Positions 5,336 to 8,597 of a stretch of 8,597 nucleotides of DNA are shown one piece after another (within the stretch, counting starts at the first letter, position 1; each line of letters opens with the position of its first letter). The notes beneath the pieces were generated by a model. That model saw nothing but the letters and a program-made list of their open reading frames with translations, had not been told where the DNA came from and ran no database searches. Position numbers and translations under genes: made by a program. This DNA comes from an uncultured Collinsella sp. (GTDB lineage: Bacteria > Actinomycetota > Coriobacteriia > Coriobacteriales > Coriobacteriaceae). The DNA lies in assembly GCA_902490095.1 (NCBI GenBank), contig CABUCQ010000084.1, positions 1 to 8,597 on the forward strand, given 5' to 3'.

Positions 5336-6427
5336 TTACGCCTCGCCTCCCTTCTTGGAATCCTTGCGCGTACGGGACGTCTCAGGAGCGTTCTTGAGGA
5401 ACTCGGGGTCATCGGAATAGTGGCACGCAGAATAGTGACCGGACTCGGTGACAACGCGCTCAGGGCGCTGCTTGCGGCACTTGTCCGTCGCGTAGGGGCA
5501 ACGAGGAGAGAAGACGCAGCCCTCAGGCAGGTTCATGAGCGAAGGCGGGTTGCCGTGAATCGGCGTCAGCGGCTTCTTCTCTTCGATTGCCTGCTCCGGG
5601 ATGGAGCGGATAAGACCCCAGGTGTAGGGGTGGCGGCTCTCGTAGAAGATTTCCTCAGCAGTACCGAACTCAACGGGGCGGCCGGCGTACATAACCATGA
5701 TCTTATCGGCCATATCGGCGACAACACCCAGGTCATGGGTAATCATGATGATGGCGTTGCCGTTCTTCTCCTGCATCTCCTGCATGAGCTCGATAATCTG
5801 AGCCTGGATGGTAACGTCCAGGGCAGTCGTGGGCTCGTCGGCAATCAGAATATCGGGATCGCAGGCAAGGGCCATGGCAATCATGACTCGCTGACGCATA
5901 CCGCCAGAGAACTGGTGCGGATACTCATTGACGCGCTTCTCGGGCTCGGGGATACCCACGAGGTCCAAAAGCTCGGTGGCACGCTTGAGCGCCTCCTGCT
6001 TGGAGTAGCCACGGTGCAGACGAAGACCCTCGCCCACCTGCCTGCCGATCTTATAGACCGGGTTCAAGGAGGTCATAGGATCCTGGAAGATCATCGCGAT
6101 ATCGTTGCCGCGAATGTGCTGCATCTCTTCCTCGGTCATTTCGAGGATGGAGCGGCCGCGATAGCGAACGTCACCGCCCTCGATCTTTCCCGGAGGCATC
6201 GAGATGAGGCCCATGATGGTCATGGCGGTCACGGACTTACCGGAGCCGGACTCACCGACGACGCCCAGGGTTTCGCCGCGATCGAGCGTGTAGGAGACAC
6301 CGTCGACAGCGCGAACAACGCCATCCTCGGTGTGGAAATACATCTTAAGGTCATCGACCTCGAGCAGATGCTGGCCCTCAGGAACCGGCTGGTCCTTCAG
6401 GTCCACATAGTTCTTGTTCTTCTTCAT
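5336..6427 (-). CDS. dppD: peptide/nickel-type ABC transporter ATP-binding protein (DppD/OppD-like)
   Basis: The first ATPase of the importer, 363 aa. The ABC domain spans about 22-270: Walker A GESGSGKS (58-65), Q-loop Q115 in FQDP, signature SGGMRQR (174-180), Walker B ILIADEP (193-199) and switch histidine H231. The family-specific C-terminal extension begins at HPYTWGLIRSIP (266-277) and includes C304, C310, C317 and C335, the cysteine pattern that holds an iron-sulfur cluster in known DppD/OppD proteins. A lysine-rich tail of about 20 residues ends the protein. The ATG lies two bases after the dppC stop, with GAAGGA about ten bases upstream. DppD and DppF form the ATPase heterodimer that docks on DppB and DppC. 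Confidence 0.95.
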   Translation of the reverse strand: MKKNKNYVDLKDQPVPEGQHLLEVDDLKMYFHTEDGVVRAVDGVSYTLDRGETLGVVGESGSGKSVTAMTIMGLISMPPGKIEGGDVRYRGRSILEMTEEEMQHIRGNDIAMIFQDPMTSLNPVYKIGRQVGEGLRLHRGYSKQEALKRATELLDLVGIPEPEKRVNEYPHQFSGGMRQRVMIAMALACDPDILIADEPTTALDVTIQAQIIELMQEMQEKNGNAIIMITHDLGVVADMADKIMVMYAGRPVEFGTAEEIFYESRHPYTWGLIRSIPEQAIEEKKPLTPIHGNPPSLMNLPEGCVFSPRCPYATDKCRKQRPERVVTESGHYSACHYSDDPEFLKNAPETSRTRKDSKKGGEA

Positions 6428-6429
6428 CC

Positions 6430-7365
6430 TTATGCGTCCTTCATCTTGACGTCGAGGGCGTCGCGCAGACCGTCACCCAGCAGGGTGAAGGCGAGCACCG
6501 TCGAGAGAATTGCCAGACCGGGCATGATCATCATCCAGGGAGCGGTCAGAAGATACTGCTGACCGTCCTGAATCATGGAGCCCCACGAAGGCGTAGGCGG
6601 AATAACGCCCATGCCGAGGAAGGACAGAGCGGACTCGGTCAGAATGGCGCCACCAATGTTCATGGTCGCGTAGACCACGATGGAGGCGACGGAGTTCGGG
6701 AAGATGTGACGCACGACGATACGAGCATCAGATGCACCCATCGCGCGCGCTGCATCAACATAGTCGTTTTCCTTGACCGTCAAGATTGCAGAGCGGAAGA
6801 CGCGCGCAATCGAAGGCCAGCCAAGAATGCCGATGGCGATAAAGACGTTCTGAAGACCACGGCCGATAACGGCGATCATGGCGACAACGAACAGCACGTA
6901 CGGGAACGCCAGGAAGATGTCCGCACAGCGCATGATGATCGTATCCCAAATGCCGCCGTAGAAACCGGCCAGGGCGCCCATGACCAGGCCGATCAATGTG
7001 GAGATGGCGGTGGCCATGATACCGACAGAAAGCGAAACGCGTGCACCGTAGATAACGCGGACGAGAATGTCGCGACCGAGGGCATCGGTGCCAAACGGGT
7101 GCTCGGCACACGGAGCCAGTAGCGATGTCTCGGCCATGGTGGTCGAATCGGAAGCCGTCGGCGAACCGAGCCAGGGCTTAGCCCACAGATCTGCGGTCAG
7201 GGCAACCACAACGACGATGATGATCCAGCAGACACCGATAACGGCGAGCTTGTTCTTACGAAGACGCTTAAAAGCGTCGCCCCACAGCGTGCGGGACTTG
7301 GCGGGAGCAGATGCGACCTTGGTGGCGGTAGCCTGCTCCTGAGACTGAGAATCAGTTTCCTGCAT
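6430..7365 (-). CDS. dppC: peptide/nickel-type ABC transporter permease (DppC/OppC-like)
   Basis: An integral membrane permease of 311 aa. A Gln/Ser/Ala-rich cytoplasmic N-terminus (about 1-28) precedes the first membrane helix (about 40-58). The family signature HPFGTDALGRD lies at 89-99. The core of further helices runs from about 108 to 296. The cytoplasmic EAA loop that docks on the ATPase is seen at DYVDAARAMGASD (201-213). With DppB it forms the translocation pore. A strong ribosome site (GGGAGGT, seven bases before the ATG) fixes the start. It starts 14 bases after dppB and ends two bases before dppD. Confidence 0.95.
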   Translation of the reverse strand: MQETDSQSQEQATATKVASAPAKSRTLWGDAFKRLRKNKLAVIGVCWIIIVVVVALTADLWAKPWLGSPTASDSTTMAETSLLAPCAEHPFGTDALGRDILVRVIYGARVSLSVGIMATAISTLIGLVMGALAGFYGGIWDTIIMRCADIFLAFPYVLFVVAMIAVIGRGLQNVFIAIGILGWPSIARVFRSAILTVKENDYVDAARAMGASDARIVVRHIFPNSVASIVVYATMNIGGAILTESALSFLGMGVIPPTPSWGSMIQDGQQYLLTAPWMMIMPGLAILSTVLAFTLLGDGLRDALDVKMKDA

Positions 7366-7379
7366 GAGACGTACCTCCC

Positions 7380-8417
7380 TTAGGCCTTATCCGACGGACC
7401 GCCAAGGCGGATGCGCGGGTCGAGGAATGCATAGCTAATGTCGACGAGCAGGTTGATCACCATGACGACGACAACGATTAGCGTAACGCCGCCCATAACG
7501 ATGGGCCAGTCACGCATGCTAATGGCGCGATAGACCTCATAGCCGATACCGGGCCAGTTAAAGACCGTCTCGGTCAGGATGGCGCCCGAAAGCATGCCGC
7601 CAAAGTCGACACCAATATAGGTAACGACGGGGATGAGTGCATTCTTAAGCGCATGCTTGACGATGATCGCGCGATTGGAGAGACCCTTGGCCTTTGCCGT
7701 ACGGATGTAATCCTGGTTCATGACGTCAAGCAGCTGCGAGCGCATGATGCGCGCAGCATAAGCGGTCGAAACCGAAGCCAGCGTAATGGTCGGAAGCACA
7801 TAGTGCATCCAATCCTGATACTGAGAGCTGGAACCGCCGGCACCCGAGATCGGCATGGAGATTGCACCGCCCGTGGCGTCCTTGAGGATGACGCCAAAGA
7901 ACAGCTGCAGCAACATACCGAGCCAGAAGGCCGGGACCGCAACGAGGATCGACGTGGTGAGCGTTACCAAAATATCCCAGAAGGAATAACGCTTTACCGC
8001 CGAAATGATACCCGCACCGATACCCATAATTGCCTCGAGCACGATGGCGCACGCGGCAAGTTTGACCGTATACGGATACTTCTGGGCAAAGATTTCCGTA
8101 ACCGGCAGCTTGCGCTGATACGAATTGCCCAGATCGCCATGAAGCAGGCCGTTCATGTAATACAAGTAACGGTCCACGAGCGACGTTTGAACGGGGTCGC
8201 CGTTCTCGTCAAGGATCGCGTTGCCGTCATCGTCCGTCTGGACCAGGTGATAGCGAACGCGAAGCTGAAGCTCCACCTCGGGGGACAGAGCCTTGTCTCC
8301 ACCGATCAGCTTGATCGGATCTCCCGGCACGATATTCTGGAGGGCGAACAGAATCAGCGTAACGCCCAAAAACACCGGGATGAACTGAAGCACACGTTTA
8401 ACGATGTACTTACCCAT
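7380..8417 (-). CDS. dppB: peptide/nickel-type ABC transporter permease (DppB/OppB-like)
   Basis: An integral membrane permease of 345 aa and the first gene of the operon in this window. It opens with MGKYIVKRVLQFIPVF and a membrane helix at about 9-29, typical of the DppB family. The large external loop carries NIVPGDP (28-34) and HGDLGNSY (93-100). The EAA-type loop is DYIRTAKAKGLS (236-247). Further helices lie at about 118-140, 148-172, 205-225, 262-285 and 308-330, and the family C-terminal DPRIRLG is at 333-339. The first external loop has an acidic stretch at about 61-79 (DDDGN, DENGDP) that looks longer than in compact family members. The ATG is preceded by AGGGGAG about four bases away. 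The permease should receive substrate from a lipoprotein binding protein, which is not encoded here. Confidence 0.95.
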   Translation of the reverse strand: MGKYIVKRVLQFIPVFLGVTLILFALQNIVPGDPIKLIGGDKALSPEVELQLRVRYHLVQTDDDGNAILDENGDPVQTSLVDRYLYYMNGLLHGDLGNSYQRKLPVTEIFAQKYPYTVKLAACAIVLEAIMGIGAGIISAVKRYSFWDILVTLTTSILVAVPAFWLGMLLQLFFGVILKDATGGAISMPISGAGGSSSQYQDWMHYVLPTITLASVSTAYAARIMRSQLLDVMNQDYIRTAKAKGLSNRAIIVKHALKNALIPVVTYIGVDFGGMLSGAILTETVFNWPGIGYEVYRAISMRDWPIVMGGVTLIVVVVMVINLLVDISYAFLDPRIRLGGPSDKA

Positions 8418-8448
8418 ACCACTCCCCTATCTAGGGATTAACCTAAAT

Positions 8449-8476
8449 GGGATGCCGATCGCCAGACCGGCATCCC
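8449..8476. other. stable hairpin in the dppB leader
   Basis: A perfect 9-bp stem GGGATGCCG/CGGCATCCC (8449-8457 with 8468-8476) can extend inward by about three pairs, one of them G-T, to a 4-base loop. On the minus strand it lies 32 bases before the dppB ATG and is followed by ATTTAG, too poor in T for a confident terminator. It may protect or attenuate a transcript between an upstream gene, such as a binding-protein gene, and dppB. Confidence 0.55.
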
Positions 8477-8540
8477 AAAATTACCATCAGCCAGTTTACC
8501 CCAGGTTAGGGAGAACTGTATGTTTCCCATGAGGTCTACG

Positions 8541-8569
8541 TAAATACTTGACCCTCACGGAAGCTGCAA
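8541..8569 (-). promoter_or_regulatory. possible weak promoter for the dpp operon
   Basis: On the minus strand TTGCAG (8569-8564) is separated by 17 bases from TATTTA (8546-8541). The -35 is fair, but the -10 lacks the usual final T. If it is used, the leader before dppB would be about 115 bases and would include the hairpin at 8449-8476. The operon could equally be transcribed from a promoter outside the window. Confidence 0.25.
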
Positions 8570-8597
8570 ACTCTTAGGCGAGCTCAGCGGTACCCAG

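Noticed and set aside
4250..6562. 770-codon open frame on the plus strand
   Set aside because: It lies antisense to two intact ABC ATPase genes with all catalytic motifs, part of its start lies inside the giant hairpin, and its product is a Leu/Arg/Gly/Asp-rich sequence with no domain. It is a by-product of the codon use of the real genes.
8574..8597. C-terminal end of an upstream gene (reading LGTAELA then stop on the minus strand)
   Set aside because: Seven codons are too few to support a gene call; another frame stays open for 13 codons. It could be the end of a binding-protein gene but cannot be shown.

Overview
The window reads as chromosomal DNA from a moderately GC-rich Gram-positive-type bacterium. 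My best guess is Actinomycetota, class Coriobacteriia (Collinsella-like). That is inferred from overall style: base composition, strong AGGAGG-type ribosome sites, CCA-encoding tRNA genes, a SpoIIE/STAS partner-switching pair and a Dpp-type peptide transporter. No marker gene settles it. Every gene I can support lies on the minus strand, so transcription runs from high to low coordinates.

Layout from the right edge in transcription order. (1) 8418-8597 is a leader or intergenic stretch with a weak promoter candidate and a stable hairpin. (2) 8417-4307 is a tight four-gene operon, dppB-dppC-dppD-dppF, encoding two permeases and two ATPases of a peptide/nickel-type ABC importer. The substrate-binding protein is not in the window and may lie upstream. 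(3) 4306-3817 is about 490 bp without a gene but full of structure: two giant near-palindromes (4159-4290 and 3854-3978) with smaller hairpins between them. (4) 3816-3587 holds a promoter with a palindromic A/T upstream element, tRNA-Leu(GAG) and an intrinsic terminator. (5) 3560-387 is a two-gene signalling module: a PAS/GAF/SpoIIE-type PP2C phosphatase, then a single protein that fuses a STAS anti-anti-sigma domain to a HATPase anti-sigma-type kinase. (6) 341-1 holds a second promoter of the same design, then tRNA-Gly(GCC), tRNA-Cys(GCA) and a second tRNA-Gly(GCC) cut by the window edge, with terminator-like hairpins between them.

How the parts work together: the phosphatase very likely dephosphorylates the STAS serine that the fused kinase domain phosphorylates, so the pair forms a stimulus-controlled switch. 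No sigma factor gene is present. The Dpp proteins form an ATP-driven peptide importer in the cytoplasmic membrane.

The most unusual signal is the pair of giant hairpins. They share an architecture (29-bp outer stem, asymmetric internal region, 14-16-bp inner stem, small terminal hairpin with a GAA triloop). They also share short sequence blocks confined to the internal region and loop, while both stems differ in sequence but remain fully complementary. This looks like a structured DNA or RNA element family that I do not recognise.
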